Part shown: positions 9,031 through 18,024 of the stretch, piece by piece
Numbering within the stretch: position 1 is the stretch's first letter
Layout of the letters: each line of letters starts with the position of its first letter
Assembly (NCBI RefSeq): GCF_010119935.1
Contig: NZ_CP048209.1
Span: forward strand, 5,559,501-5,623,500
From: Paenibacillus lycopersici
GTDB lineage: Bacteria; Bacillota; Bacilli; Paenibacillales; Paenibacillaceae
Length of the DNA: 64,000 nucleotides
Reading direction: 5' to 3'
The notes under the pieces: generated by a model
What the model was told of the DNA's origin: nothing
Databases searched by the model: none
What the model saw: the letters and a program-made list of their open reading frames with translations, nothing else
Position numbers and translations under genes: made by a program

Positions 9031-9353
9031 GCGTTTGAACAGAAAATTCCCCAAATCGAACGACAGAGTGGGCTGTGCAATGCGGAAACTAAAAGAAGAG
9101 GGAGCTATCCCTTGGTCATCTTCGATGACTTTTGGGACAGTCCCTTCTTCTTCGATTTATTCGATTAGAATCGAAGCTTTAGCGGCCCATATGCTGGGCA
9201 ATCAACGGTTTACTCCCAGAGCCGTGCTTGCGTTAACGGAACTATTGGCAACGGAGCGGACCGCAACATGTTATCGAATGCGGCTTGGTCGCTGAAACGG
9301 CAGCACGCGCGCGAAGTCCATCAGCTTAACGACGGCTAGCGCCGCCTGAACGC
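9031..9353. other. Intergenic stretch without a supported gene
   Basis: Between the IS1595 remnant and the GH4 gene. An 86-codon plus-strand frame exists here, but it has no ribosome binding site and is not recognised. No strong terminator was seen after the GH4 gene. Confidence 0.5.
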
Positions 9354-10673
9354 CTAGTTAAAATGCTTGAACTGCGGCAGATAGTCCCGGTTCGCTTCGA
9401 ACATCTCGTCTACCATGGACTTGATTTCGCTCAGGCTGAGCACGGCCGATGTCAGCGGATCGAAGCATACGGCATGGAAGATTCGCCGCGGATCCCCTGT
9501 CAGCGCGCCTTCGACCGCCATCTCCTCGCACCTCGCGCTTATATTCGTCAAGGCTGCCAGCTGGCTGGGCAGCGCGCCCGCGCGGATCGGCTCGAGACCT
9601 CTCTTGGACGCCAGTACGGGCACTTCGACGCAGCAGCCGTCGGGCAAATTATCGATCAGATTCGTGTTCCGGACATTGCCGTTGAACTTGAACAAGGTCC
9701 CGTCCCCGATCGTGGCGTTGAAGATGGAAGCCGCGTATTCCTCGCCCCGCTTTAAATCGATCGGTTCGTCCGTCCATCGCTGCATCTGCGCTCTCCAGTC
9801 GCTCTGCCGCTTCTCGTACCCTTTGACGATATACGCGTATTCGCCGGGGTTCCAGCCCGTGCCGTGCGTGCAGTACTTCTCGATCAGGTCGGGCCGCTTG
9901 CGAAACCAGGCGTTGTACTCCGAATTATGGCCGCTGGATTCGGTCACGTAATAGTCGAGATGAAGGAACATTTCGTTGCGCACTTGTTCCTCGTTGTAAA
10001 TCCGGGGATCGTTCATCGCCTCCCGGATGAGCGGATAGGCGTCCTTGCCGTTCCAGCGATAATCCAGATAGAATGCCTGGTGGTTAATGCCCGCGCACAG
10101 ATAGGTGATTTCGTCCATCGGCGCGCCGATCCATCTGGCCAGCATGGCGGCCGTTCCTTGGACGCTATGGCACAAGCCGGTGACGGTGATGCTCGTCTCG
10201 CTTTGCATCGCCCTGCACAGCATCGCCATCGGATTCGTGTAGTTCAGCACGATCGCTTGCGGGCAATACCGTTCGATATCGCGGCAGATGTCCAGCATCA
10301 CCGGGATCGTCCGCAGCGCCCGGAAGATGCCCGAAGGTCCCCGCGTATCGCCCACGTTAATATCGACGCCGTACTTCTTGGGGATTTCGATATCCTTCCG
10401 CCATACGTTCAAGCCGCCGGCCAGGATGGTGCACACGACCCCGTCCGCTCCGGGCAGCGCCGCTTTCCGGTCCGTATGCGCTTCCACGTTGGCGGGATAC
10501 TGACCGGCGGCGATGATCTTCTCCACCGTCTTCTTCGCGTAGCCGAGACGCTCCTCGTCGATATCGACCAGCGAGATCGTGCACGCCGCGAAGGCGGGAA
10601 ACGTCAGCAGGTCGCGAACGAGGTTCTTGGTAAATACGAGACTGCCTGCGCCGATAAACACGATTTTCTTCAT
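9354..10673 (-). CDS. Family 4 glycoside hydrolase (alpha-galactosidase MelA-like)
   Basis: About 439 residues, full length for GH4. The family uses NAD+ and a divalent metal in an unusual oxidation-elimination mechanism. Visible: the nucleotide loop FIGAGSLVFTK (residues 6-16), the acidic VDIDEERL that binds NAD, the substrate motif NYTNPMAM (144-151), and metal ligands Cys168 (GLCHS) and His198 (INHQA). ATG 10679 touches the GGGAGG ribosome binding site, so ATG 10673 (6 nt spacing) is the better start. Last gene of the AraC-permease-binding protein-permease operon, so it probably cleaves the imported oligosaccharide in the cytoplasm. Alpha-galactoside is the likeliest substrate; galacturonide or glucoside remain possible. 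Confidence 0.85.
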   Translation of the reverse strand: MKKIVFIGAGSLVFTKNLVRDLLTFPAFAACTISLVDIDEERLGYAKKTVEKIIAAGQYPANVEAHTDRKAALPGADGVVCTILAGGLNVWRKDIEIPKKYGVDINVGDTRGPSGIFRALRTIPVMLDICRDIERYCPQAIVLNYTNPMAMLCRAMQSETSITVTGLCHSVQGTAAMLARWIGAPMDEITYLCAGINHQAFYLDYRWNGKDAYPLIREAMNDPRIYNEEQVRNEMFLHLDYYVTESSGHNSEYNAWFRKRPDLIEKYCTHGTGWNPGEYAYIVKGYEKRQSDWRAQMQRWTDEPIDLKRGEEYAASIFNATIGDGTLFKFNGNVRNTNLIDNLPDGCCVEVPVLASKRGLEPIRAGALPSQLAALTNISARCEEMAVEGALTGDPRRIFHAVCFDPLTSAVLSLSEIKSMVDEMFEANRDYLPQFKHFN

Positions 10674-10724
10674 ATGCATCCTCCCTTATGAGCCTAACAA
10701 CGCAACGGTTCCCGAAGTGTCAAG

Positions 10725-11594
10725 TCAGCCCTTGATGCCCGTCGTTGATATCCCTTGAATAAATGTACGCTGGGCGAAGAAGAACAGAACGATGATCGGC
10801 AATGTCGCGACGGTCGAAGCCGCCATCAGCATCCCCCACCTGGTGCCGTACTGACCGATGAATTGCTGCAGGCCGAGCGATACCGTAAACTTCTTCTCGT
10901 TGCTCAAATAAATCAACGGGCCCATAAAATCGTTCCAGTGATTGATGAACGTGAATAACGCCACCGTAGCGAGCGCGGGCTTGGCGAGGGGAAGAATGAT
11001 TTGCCAGAACGTCCGGAATTCCGAACAGCCGTCGATCTTGGCCGCCTCGGACAGTTCATGCGGGATCGTAAGGAAGAACTGCCGCAGCAAGAAGATGAAG
11101 AACGCCCCGCCGAAAAAAGCCGGTACGATGAGCGGCTTGAAGGTGCCGACCCAGCCGATGGTCTGGAAAATAACGAAGATGGGAATCATCGTCACCTGGG
11201 ACGGCAGCATCATCGTGCTGAGCATGACGATGAACAGCACGTTCCGCCCCGGCCATTGAATTCTGGCGAACCCGTAAGCGACAAGCGCGGAAGAAACGCA
11301 TGTGCCGGCCATCGCCCAAATGCAGATCGTGAGCGTGTTGGTGACGTACCTGCCGAACGGAACGAACGTCAGTGCCTCCGGAAAGTTGGACCATAAGAAT
11401 TTATCCGGAATCCATTCCGGCGGCCAGACGAAGATCTGCGCTTCCGGCTTCAACGCGGTAGACAGCATCCATACGAACGGAAATAGAAACGACAGGCCCA
11501 GAACGATCAAGCAAAGATGCGTGACGGCTTGCTTGACGGCCCCCCTGCTCTGCCTGCTTAAACTTGTCGAACCAACCGCTTTAACCGCCGGCAT
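10725..11594 (-). CDS. Carbohydrate ABC transporter permease, MalG type
   Basis: A 289-residue inner-membrane permease with six predicted helices and the EAA loop EAAKIDGCSEFRTFWQIILP that contacts the ATPase. Ends in STTGIKG, the usual MalG-type tail. With the MalF-type permease and binding protein just upstream it forms a CUT1 oligosaccharide importer. No ATPase is encoded here; CUT1 systems in these bacteria usually share an MsmX-like ATPase made elsewhere. 51 nt separate it from the GH4 gene. Confidence 0.9.
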   Translation of the reverse strand: MPAVKAVGSTSLSRQSRGAVKQAVTHLCLIVLGLSFLFPFVWMLSTALKPEAQIFVWPPEWIPDKFLWSNFPEALTFVPFGRYVTNTLTICIWAMAGTCVSSALVAYGFARIQWPGRNVLFIVMLSTMMLPSQVTMIPIFVIFQTIGWVGTFKPLIVPAFFGGAFFIFLLRQFFLTIPHELSEAAKIDGCSEFRTFWQIILPLAKPALATVALFTFINHWNDFMGPLIYLSNEKKFTVSLGLQQFIGQYGTRWGMLMAASTVATLPIIVLFFFAQRTFIQGISTTGIKG

Positions 11595-11666
11595 TTCGAT
11601 CTCTCCTTTCGCGGCATCCGCAAGCGGGCGGGAGGAAGCCGCTTCCTTCCGCCCTGCATCGGAACG

Positions 11667-13070
11667 CTAGTTATCTTTGGCGATTTCGGCCTCGACTTCC
11701 TTCTGCAAGGCGTCCAGCGCCGCCTTCGGATCCTTGTTCGCGGTCATGACCGATTCCTCGGCCTTCGCAGCCCGGTCCCAATAATACTGCTGAACCGGAA
11801 TAACGGGCGTGATCTGCGCATTCGGGCTTCCGAGCAGTTCGACGAACGTTTTCCTGGCCGGAATTTCATTGATGAAATCCTGGTAAGCCGGTTTCTCCGT
11901 AATGGTCGGCGAAGGCGGAATCCAGCCGCCCTTGGTCAGCATTTGAGCAGCCCAATCCTCGTTGTGGTAGCCGGTCAGCCACAGGATGAATTCCCACGCT
12001 TCCTTCGGATGCTTGGCCTTCTCGGGGATGATATTGAAGTTGCCGTTCACCCAGGTTGCGTTCTGTTTGCCCGAGTCTTCGGGGTAAGGGAGCGGCATAA
12101 TGCCGTACTTCAAATCCGGCGCGTAGTTCTTCAGATCCTCGAGCCGCCACATGCCGTCCATGGCGAAGACTTGTTTGCCGCTGAGGAACGGCCACGCCGA
12201 ATTCACGTTGGACGACATGCTCTTGTTGAAGGCGGCTACTTTCTTCGGATCGAACTTCTTGGCGTACGACTGGAACCATTCCAGCGTCTTCAAGTTATTC
12301 GGATCGTTCGCCGTCGGATTTCCTTCCTCATCCGCCCACTTCCCGCCGAACGACGGGGACCACATCGTCAGGCCGCCGGGCATATAGCCGATACGCTCAA
12401 TGAATCCGCGGCTGTCCGTCTTCCATAATTTATCCTGCATGGCGTCAAGCGCTTCGATCGTCTGAGGCGGGTTCTCCGCATCGAATCCTTCTTCCGTCAA
12501 AACATCCTTGTTGTAGTACATGGCGAACGTATTCATCGAGAATGGAATCGCATACATATGCCCGTTATATTTGCCGATATCCCGCACGGTCGGATACATC
12601 CAATTCTCGATATCCGGCGCGTCCGTCTGGATGTACGGGTCGAGCGAGGCGATGGCCCCCTTCTTCGCCCACGACGGAATAATCTGGTTCCACTGGGTCA
12701 TGACATCCGGCGGATCGCCTCCGGCCTGCGCGGTGAGAAACTTGGCGTTGGCATCCCCGGTAATGGAGAGCGCCGTCACGTGGATGCCCGGATGCGACTT
12801 GTTGAATTCGTCGACGAGACTATCGATCAGCTTCTTCCAATCGCTCGTCCACATATGCCAGTATGTAACTTCGACAACCTTCCCGTCCCCTTTGTTCCCG
12901 GCGTCGGCAGCGTTCGCCGCGTCGGCGGCGTTCGCGGCATTGGCGGCGTTGGCGGCGTTCTGCGCGTCTTCCGTCTTCGCGTTCGTGCCGGACGACGAAC
13001 AGGCGATTAAACCGACGGACATGGTGGTAATGATAGAAGTCACGATCAAGCCTTTACGTTTCATAATCAT
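11667..13070 (-). CDS. Sugar-binding lipoprotein of ABC transporter
   Basis: About 467 residues, family 1 extracellular solute-binding protein. Signal peptide with lipobox LIAC, then a low-complexity Ala/Asn/Asp linker of about 20 residues made of repeated NAA and NAAD units, then the binding domain (YWHMWTSDWKKLIDS, GDPPDVMTQW). It delivers the sugar to the permease pair encoded on both sides. GGAGGT lies 8 nt before ATG 13070, so the start is MIMKRKG, with MKRKG (13064) as alternative; the longer open frame to 13196 has no support and overlaps the upstream gene. The GC-rich linker DNA is repetitive (about 12899-12963) and may vary in length. Confidence 0.9.
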   Translation of the reverse strand: MIMKRKGLIVTSIITTMSVGLIACSSSGTNAKTEDAQNAANAANAANAADAANAADAGNKGDGKVVEVTYWHMWTSDWKKLIDSLVDEFNKSHPGIHVTALSITGDANAKFLTAQAGGDPPDVMTQWNQIIPSWAKKGAIASLDPYIQTDAPDIENWMYPTVRDIGKYNGHMYAIPFSMNTFAMYYNKDVLTEEGFDAENPPQTIEALDAMQDKLWKTDSRGFIERIGYMPGGLTMWSPSFGGKWADEEGNPTANDPNNLKTLEWFQSYAKKFDPKKVAAFNKSMSSNVNSAWPFLSGKQVFAMDGMWRLEDLKNYAPDLKYGIMPLPYPEDSGKQNATWVNGNFNIIPEKAKHPKEAWEFILWLTGYHNEDWAAQMLTKGGWIPPSPTITEKPAYQDFINEIPARKTFVELLGSPNAQITPVIPVQQYYWDRAAKAEESVMTANKDPKAALDALQKEVEAEIAKDN

Positions 13071-13092
13071 CGATCTACACCTCCGGTATCGT

Positions 13093-14037
13093 CTATCTTT
13101 CTCCCCCGTAGAACACCCAGCGGGCGGAACTTCTGAATACGAGCAGGGTGACGGCCATAATGAGCAGGAATAAGATCCAGGCCATGGCCGAGGCAAGCCC
13201 CATGTGGAAGTACGAGAAAGCGTTCTTGTACAGATACAGCGAGTAGAACAAGGTAGAGTCGTTCGGGCCGCCGGACGTAATGATATACGCCTGCGTGAAA
13301 TACTGGAACGATCCGATCAGCCCCATGATGAGGTTGAAGAAAATGACCGGGCTGATCATCGGCAGCGTGATATAGACGATCTTGTGCCACCAGACGGCCC
13401 CGTCGATTTGCGCGGACTCGTACATCTCCTGCGGGATATCCTGCAGACCGGCCAGGTAGATGATCATCGAGCCGCCGACGCCCCACAGTCCCATGACGAT
13501 CAGGGCGGGCTTGGACCATGACGGATCGACAAGCCATCCCGGGCCGGCCAAGCCGACGGCGTTCAGCATGCTGTTGATCAGTCCGAACTGCGGATCGAAC
13601 AGCCACAGCCAGAGGACGGAGGACGCCACCACCGGAACGATGCTGGGCAAATAGAAGATCGTTCTGTAGACGACCATCCCTTTGATCTTGATATTCAGCA
13701 GCAGCGCCAGGGCAACGCCGCAGACGATGCCGAGCGGAACCGCGAAGGCGGTATAGTAGATCGTGTTGACAATCGATTTCCAAAACAAAACGTCCTGAAA
13801 CAACTGCGAGAAATTGCCGACGCCTACCCAGTCAGGCGAGCTTACCGCATCGTAGTTCGTGAAACTGTAATACAACGATAGGAGAAAAGGAAGCAATGAG
13901 AACACGGCAAATCCAATCAGCCACGGCGACACGAAGAGCAAGCCGTTCCTCAAGTTTCTCCTCGTCATGCTGCTCATCTTGCCGGCGGTCGAGCGGACGT
14001 GCACGGCCTCTCCGATCTCTGTCCTTGCGCTTGTCAA
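13093..14037 (-). CDS. Carbohydrate ABC transporter permease, MalF type
   Basis: A 314-residue permease with six helices and the EAA loop YESAQIDGAVWWHKIVYIT. First gene of the operon permease-binding protein-permease-GH4, behind an AraC regulator. The start is TTG at 14037, backed by GGGAGGTG about 5 nt upstream; ATG 13977 (MSSMTRRNL) is the alternative and lacks a site. Works with the 10725-11594 permease as the membrane channel of a CUT1 importer. Confidence 0.9.
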   Translation of the reverse strand: MTSARTEIGEAVHVRSTAGKMSSMTRRNLRNGLLFVSPWLIGFAVFSLLPFLLSLYYSFTNYDAVSSPDWVGVGNFSQLFQDVLFWKSIVNTIYYTAFAVPLGIVCGVALALLLNIKIKGMVVYRTIFYLPSIVPVVASSVLWLWLFDPQFGLINSMLNAVGLAGPGWLVDPSWSKPALIVMGLWGVGGSMIIYLAGLQDIPQEMYESAQIDGAVWWHKIVYITLPMISPVIFFNLIMGLIGSFQYFTQAYIITSGGPNDSTLFYSLYLYKNAFSYFHMGLASAMAWILFLLIMAVTLLVFRSSARWVFYGGER

Positions 14038-14061
14038 GCGGTCACCTCCCGGGAATCACTC

Positions 14062-14077
14062 GTTTAAGCGGTTACAT
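14062..14077 (-). promoter_or_regulatory. Possible cre (CcpA) site before the GH4 transport operon
   Basis: TGTAACCGCTTAAA on the minus strand matches the cre consensus TGWAANCGNTNWCA at 13 of 14 positions and is a near-palindrome. It sits about 25 bp before the operon start codon, where bound CcpA could block transcription. The rest of 14041-14214 shows a T-run after the AraC stop but no clear stem. Confidence 0.4.
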
Positions 14078-14214
14078 TACGGCACGACGGACGTCATCTT
14101 CTTAATCGATCGCCCCCATTCCTGTCCTGAATTTCACTGGCATGGTTATTTTACCCAGCATCCGGTTGATGCGTATTTATAAATAAACGGACAGTCTTTG
14201 TAAAAAAAAGCACT

Positions 14215-15009
14215 TCAATCTCCGTCGCCGTATCTATGGTCTTGCCGCCATACGGACGGCGAGGAGCCCGTCTCCTTCTGAAACCAGGCCGAAAAGGCGT
14301 GGATGCTGGGAAACCCGACTTGCTGGGCGATATGCTGAATATGGTGATCCGACAGCTCGAGCATCGTCTTCGCCTCCGACATGCGGTACTGCTGCAAATA
14401 TTGCTTGGGCGACAGGCCATAGGCCTTCTTGAACGCGATGCGCAATCCGCTCTCGGACATATTCATCATCCGCGCCAGCTCGGAAATCCGTATTTCCTTG
14501 TCGATGTTGGAACGAATATACGCCGCGATCGTATCGAGCGTGACCCGGTTGTCCCGGTTCTCTACGCATTCCAAGAGGAACAGCAGGAACAGCTGAACCC
14601 ATGTCCGCACGAACTGGTTAAATAGCTTCGTCGGGCGGACGGACGAGAAATGCACCCAGATGCCGAACAGCTTCTCATAGCGTTCCAGCGCATAGTACGC
14701 CAGCGGAAACAAGCAAAGCGATTGTTCGTTGGTGAGCTGCATGAAGAGCTGCCGAAGCTCGATCGACAACGGGTCGACCTGCAGGACGGCGAAGCGGATC
14801 GGCGTATTGGAGCTGAAATCGTGAGGCACCCCGGGATGAATCAGAATGGCGTCCCCCTGCTGGATCGAATAGTACCGGTCCTCCGTGTAAACCGCGCCGC
14901 ACCCCAGCATCACGACGACGATCTCGAAATGCGGATGCTGGTGCATCCCCATCTTCCAGCCGGACGGGTGGTTAACGACCGCGGTGTAAAGCGATGGCAT
15001 CTCAATCAA
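14215..15009 (-). CDS. AraC-family transcriptional regulator
   Basis: 264 residues: N-terminal cupin sensor (about 10-90; HQHPHFEIVVVM, GDAILIHPGVPHDF) and C-terminal double helix-turn-helix (about 165-262; ISELARMMNMSESGLRIAFK and HIAQQVGFPSIHAFSAWFQ). The start is TTG, with GGAGGG 5 nt upstream; ATG 15000 is the alternative. It lies directly before the sugar transport/GH4 operon in the same direction and very probably regulates it in response to the transported sugar. Confidence 0.9.
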   Translation of the reverse strand: MIEMPSLYTAVVNHPSGWKMGMHQHPHFEIVVVMLGCGAVYTEDRYYSIQQGDAILIHPGVPHDFSSNTPIRFAVLQVDPLSIELRQLFMQLTNEQSLCLFPLAYYALERYEKLFGIWVHFSSVRPTKLFNQFVRTWVQLFLLFLLECVENRDNRVTLDTIAAYIRSNIDKEIRISELARMMNMSESGLRIAFKKAYGLSPKQYLQQYRMSEAKTMLELSDHHIQHIAQQVGFPSIHAFSAWFQKETGSSPSVWRQDHRYGDGD

Positions 15010-15101
15010 AATATCCCTCCGTTTTCACGTTTTTTTTGCAATCGATGATGAACAACCCCCCTCTATCCAAATAACCGCAATGAAACCATATATTAACTGC
15101 T

Positions 15102-15121
15102 CGTAAACGTCCCGTAAACGT
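15102..15121. promoter_or_regulatory. Direct repeat upstream of the AraC gene
   Basis: CGTAAACGT occurs twice (15102-15110, 15113-15121), centre spacing 11 bp or one helix turn, about 95 bp before the AraC start. This is the geometry of an AraC-type operator; autoregulation is inference. Confidence 0.35.
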
Positions 15122-15132
15122 ATTGCGCACAG

Positions 15133-15176
15133 CAAAAAGACGTGCGAGGCTTGGTCGCGGCAAGCCTTGCACGTCT
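15133..15176 (-). terminator. Intrinsic terminator of the HAD phosphatase gene
   Basis: On the minus strand AGACGTGCAAGGCTTG (15176-15161) pairs with CAAGCCTCGCACGTCT (15153-15138), 15 of 16 pairs, followed by TTTTT. Confidence 0.9.
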
Positions 15177-15197
15177 CTATGGGCGAAATCCTTGTCG

Positions 15198-15854
15198 TTA
15201 TGTTCTGCCTTGCACCAGCGCCGGTACGTCCAGCAAATCTTCGACGACCGCGTCGGCCTGCGCAAGCTCGTCCTCCTGCGCGAAATCGAAGCGGCAGCCG
15301 ATCGCGAGCAGCCCGTTGCCCTTGGCGGCCCGAATATCGGTGAGCCTGTCGCCGACGACGGCGGCTTGACCGATGGCGTATTTGCGCAGGATATGAGCGA
15401 TTAGGTCGGTCTTATCCTCCGATTGAATCTGCTGGATGCTGAACGTCTCCGTCACCCAACGGTCCAGCTCGTACTGGCTGACGATCGCTTGCAAATATTC
15501 GCGCTGCCCGTTGCTGGCGATGAAGAGCGGGCAGCCCGCCTGTTTCAATGCTTCGAGCATTTCATAGACATGCGGGTATAGCGCGCCCCGGCCGCCATGA
15601 ATGTTGGCGATCAGCTTGTCGTGGAAATAGTCGTTGGCGTCGCGCCTGATGTCGTCCGTATGATCCGGCATCAGCGTCTCCCATACGACGGACAGCGTAG
15701 CCCCCATAATTCTCCGATATTGCTCTATCGGCGTGATGCCCGACCATTCCTGGCGGGACGTCAAATAGGCGAACGTTTCGTCGAGCGACATCTCCAGGAT
15801 CATATTGGTTTGAAACAGCGTTCCATCCATATCGAAAATTACTGCTGGCGGCAT
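15198..15854 (-). CDS. HAD-superfamily hydrolase (phosphoglycolate phosphatase-like)
   Basis: About 218 residues. HAD motifs: Asp8 and Asp10 in IFDMDGTLF, Ser in FIASNGQ, Lys in SEDKTD, and the acidic GDRLTDI. Insertion after motif I makes it a C1-cap phosphatase of the PGP/beta-phosphoglucomutase group. Substrate unknown. The open frame extends to 15995, but AGGAGAGGT lies 4 nt before ATG 15854, and the extension has no family match. Monocistronic with its own terminator. Confidence 0.88.
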   Translation of the reverse strand: MPPAVIFDMDGTLFQTNMILEMSLDETFAYLTSRQEWSGITPIEQYRRIMGATLSVVWETLMPDHTDDIRRDANDYFHDKLIANIHGGRGALYPHVYEMLEALKQAGCPLFIASNGQREYLQAIVSQYELDRWVTETFSIQQIQSEDKTDLIAHILRKYAIGQAAVVGDRLTDIRAAKGNGLLAIGCRFDFAQEDELAQADAVVEDLLDVPALVQGRT

Positions 15855-16032
15855 ATGTACCTCTCCTATCTCCCAATGCGCATTTTGTCCAGTATACGGG
15901 TAATGCTGCGATTCAGGCAATGATAGGTTTGCCGTCGCTGCGGCCAATTTAAGCTTAACGGCGGACGCCGTGCATCCCGAATAAAAAGCGGACACAGCAT
16001 TAACGGGCAGGAGATAATGATGGATCGCTCAG

Positions 16033-16505
16033 TATAGACCGTTTGAGCATGAGTCGTCGGAAGCTGCTGAGAAGGTTCGTCAGCTCGAAAAGCTCCTCAA
16101 AGATAAAGAACAGGAAGCCCGCCAAAAAGAAAAAGAAAACGAAGATTTAAAAGAAGAGCTGGCGATCCTAAAAAAGGCGCTGCACATCTTCGGCAAGGAA
16201 CGGAATTAAGGTTCCGATTCATCGAAGATCATCGCTCCGAGTTTCGAGTGGAGAAGATGTGCAAGGTGTTAGACGTATCGCGGAGCGGCTTCTACAAATG
16301 GAAGCATGCAGTACCGAGTCCGCGACAACTGCGTAAAGAGCGGGTGATGGAACGAATTCGTTATCATTTCGAAGAGAACTCCCGACGTTACGGCAGCCCG
16401 AGAATCACCAAAATACTGCATGCGGAAGGCTTGGTCATCACAGAACGCACAGTGGGCATCTACATGCGTGAAATGGGACTGCGCTCGTGCGTCGCAAAGA
16501 AATGA
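16033..16505 (+). pseudogene. IS3-family transposase fragments (orfA tail, orfB head)
   Basis: 16033-16209 encodes the end of an IS3/IS150-type OrfA: a Lys/Glu-rich coiled coil ending LAILKKALHIFGKERN. The OrfB frame follows in the -1 position (RFRFIEDHRSEFRVEKMC, DVSRSGFYKWKH) and breaks after REMGLRSCVAKK at 16505. OrfA lacks its N-terminus and OrfB its DDE catalytic domain, so the element is dead. It sits 100 bp before repeat copy B; 16506-16603 holds nothing recognisable. Confidence 0.85.
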
Positions 16506-16603
16506 AGCTTCGCTCTATGGTCTCTTTTCGTTCGCGGTACAGCCGTTTACCGGATTGGCTGAGCCGGTGGCGCTTCGCCGGCGTGTCATGGATTGCTGTG
16601 ACC

Positions 16604-16870
16604 GTTTCGACGAACCAGCCGGCTTCATGACAGCTGGTTCACGGTGCGTTCAATGATGCAAGGAGGCGGACAGGAGATCCGCTATTCGCTTCTTTATCAC
16701 GTGTTTTCGCGTGCTCGCGGACAGGGGATCCGTTATATCGGCTGACTAGCCTATTTTCGATGTCATTCGGAGACATTAACGGATCCTGTGTCCGTGCGCT
16801 CCTCCAAAAGCCCGATTTCGCCACAATAACGGATCCTCTGTCCGTTAGACTTAGAAGGGGGATCCTTTCC
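16604..16870 (+). repeat. Dispersed four-module structured repeat, copy B
   Basis: Hairpin GAACCAGC (16612-16619) with GCTGGTTC (16633-16640) around a CTTCAT loop, then modules at 16666-16686, 16717-16736, 16775-16794 and 16825-16844. The first two read GCGGACAGGRGATCCGYTAT, the last two are inverted (AACGGATCCTSTGTCCG). Spacings 51, 58, 50 bp. Similarity to copy C runs on to GATCCTTTC at 16861-16869. Confidence 0.85.
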
Positions 16871-16890
16871 TTTCCTTTCCTTTCCTTTCC
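16866..16890. repeat. Pentanucleotide microsatellite
   Basis: Five perfect TTTCC units at the right end of repeat copy B, 54 bp downstream of the L,D-transpeptidase stop. Copy C has only one such unit at the equivalent place. Confidence 0.9.
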
Positions 16891-16943
16891 GTACATGCGA
16901 CATAGGCTAGGCGGCGTCGACCTTCGCACATTTGGGAGGCTAG

Positions 16944-17837
16944 CTATACACCTTCTGGCGAGCCGAGCCGAATTTCCTTCGCCTGGCCGTCCCACTCCAC
17001 GCCGAAGCCGCTGACCTCCGACAGGCTTCGCAACGGCAGCATGACGGTCGGCCCGATCAGCTTGGCCGCCGTCATCGTCTGGACGGAGCCGTTCACTTCG
17101 ACGATGCCTTCGAACGGCTTCACGATCATCGTTCTCTTCCCGATCACGGCCGCTGCGGTCTTGCTGGCGTCATCCCACGTCACCTGCGCGCCCAGCAATT
17201 CGAACACTTCCCGCATCGGAATGAACACATGCGCGTCCGCGAGCAGGAGCGGCTGTGCCAAGGCCACCGTCCGGCCGTTCAACAGCAATTTCCCCGCATA
17301 CTGCCGTGAGACCGAATACCCGTGCTGCGCCGCAATGTCTTCGAACGAGAGCTTCGACGTCGTAATGATGACGCTCGTGCCGAGCTCGATCTGCGGGAAC
17401 AGCCAGTGAATCTCGTCGTTCTTCATCCGAATGCAGCCCGCGCTGACATATTTGCCGATGGATTTGACGTTGTTGTTGCCATGAATGGCGTACGTCGTCC
17501 CTTCCGTCCCGTTCACTTCCAGTCCCAGCCACCGGTCGCCCAGCGGATTGCGGGGATCGCCTCCGGGGATATGCTCCTTGTAATACGGTCTGTTCTTAAT
17601 CTTATTGACGATCTTGAAGCTTCCTTCGGGCGTCAAGTCGCTCGTCTTGCCGGTCGCGACGGAGAAGGTCTTGATCAGCTCCCCGTCCTTGAAGAACGCC
17701 AGCTGGTTCGTCTTCTTGTTAACGATAATGAGCTCGTTCGAGCTCGCCATGGCGCTCGCGCTCGGCAGGAACGGTCCGTTCCACAACAGGGCAAACGCGG
17801 CAAACAGGCAGATGACGTGCAAACGATACCGTTTCAA
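16944..17837 (-). CDS. L,D-transpeptidase with copper amine oxidase-like stalk domain
   Basis: About 297 residues. Signal peptide ending near SASA, then a YkuD domain (about 35-160) and a C-terminal copper amine oxidase N-like domain (about 175-295), a common substrate-gripping module in these bacteria. The catalytic block reads YAIHGNN then SAGCIRMKN, with the nucleophile Cys and upstream His. It forms 3-3 crosslinks in peptidoglycan or anchors proteins. GGGAGGT lies 9 nt before a TTG at 17837 that begins MKRYRLHVIC, a good signal peptide; the ATG at 17855 has no ribosome binding site, so TTG is chosen. Confidence 0.88.
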   Translation of the reverse strand: MKRYRLHVICLFAAFALLWNGPFLPSASAMASSNELIIVNKKTNQLAFFKDGELIKTFSVATGKTSDLTPEGSFKIVNKIKNRPYYKEHIPGGDPRNPLGDRWLGLEVNGTEGTTYAIHGNNNVKSIGKYVSAGCIRMKNDEIHWLFPQIELGTSVIITTSKLSFEDIAAQHGYSVSRQYAGKLLLNGRTVALAQPLLLADAHVFIPMREVFELLGAQVTWDDASKTAAAVIGKRTMIVKPFEGIVEVNGSVQTMTAAKLIGPTVMLPLRSLSEVSGFGVEWDGQAKEIRLGSPEGV

Positions 17838-17965
17838 ACCCAAACGACCTCCCATGCATCATGAACGATAATTTAATCTATGACGCGGACAGGCGCGATG
17901 ATCACTTTGATTTCGCGTTATGTGCCTTCATGCTCCCAGCGATGGCTTCCTGGCACGCGGATAGC

Positions 17966-17993
17966 AAGAAGGGCCCTGCATATCGCAAGGCCC
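17966..17993 (-). terminator. Probable terminator of the 1445-residue GH16 gene
   Basis: GGGCCTTGC (17993-17985) pairs with GCAGGGCCC (17979-17971) with one wobble, followed by TTCTT, 30-60 nt after the stop. Moderate U-tract. Confidence 0.65.
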
Positions 17994-18024
17994 CCCGCCT
18001 GAACTGCCTGTTCCGTACAGCCCC

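Noticed and set aside
9035..9295. 86-codon plus-strand ORF
   Set aside because: No ribosome binding site, no recognisable domain, and it overlaps the edge of a decayed insertion sequence.
13067..13783. 238-codon minus-strand ORF inside the MalF-type permease gene
   Set aside because: Out-of-frame shadow of the permease; no domain and no start signal.
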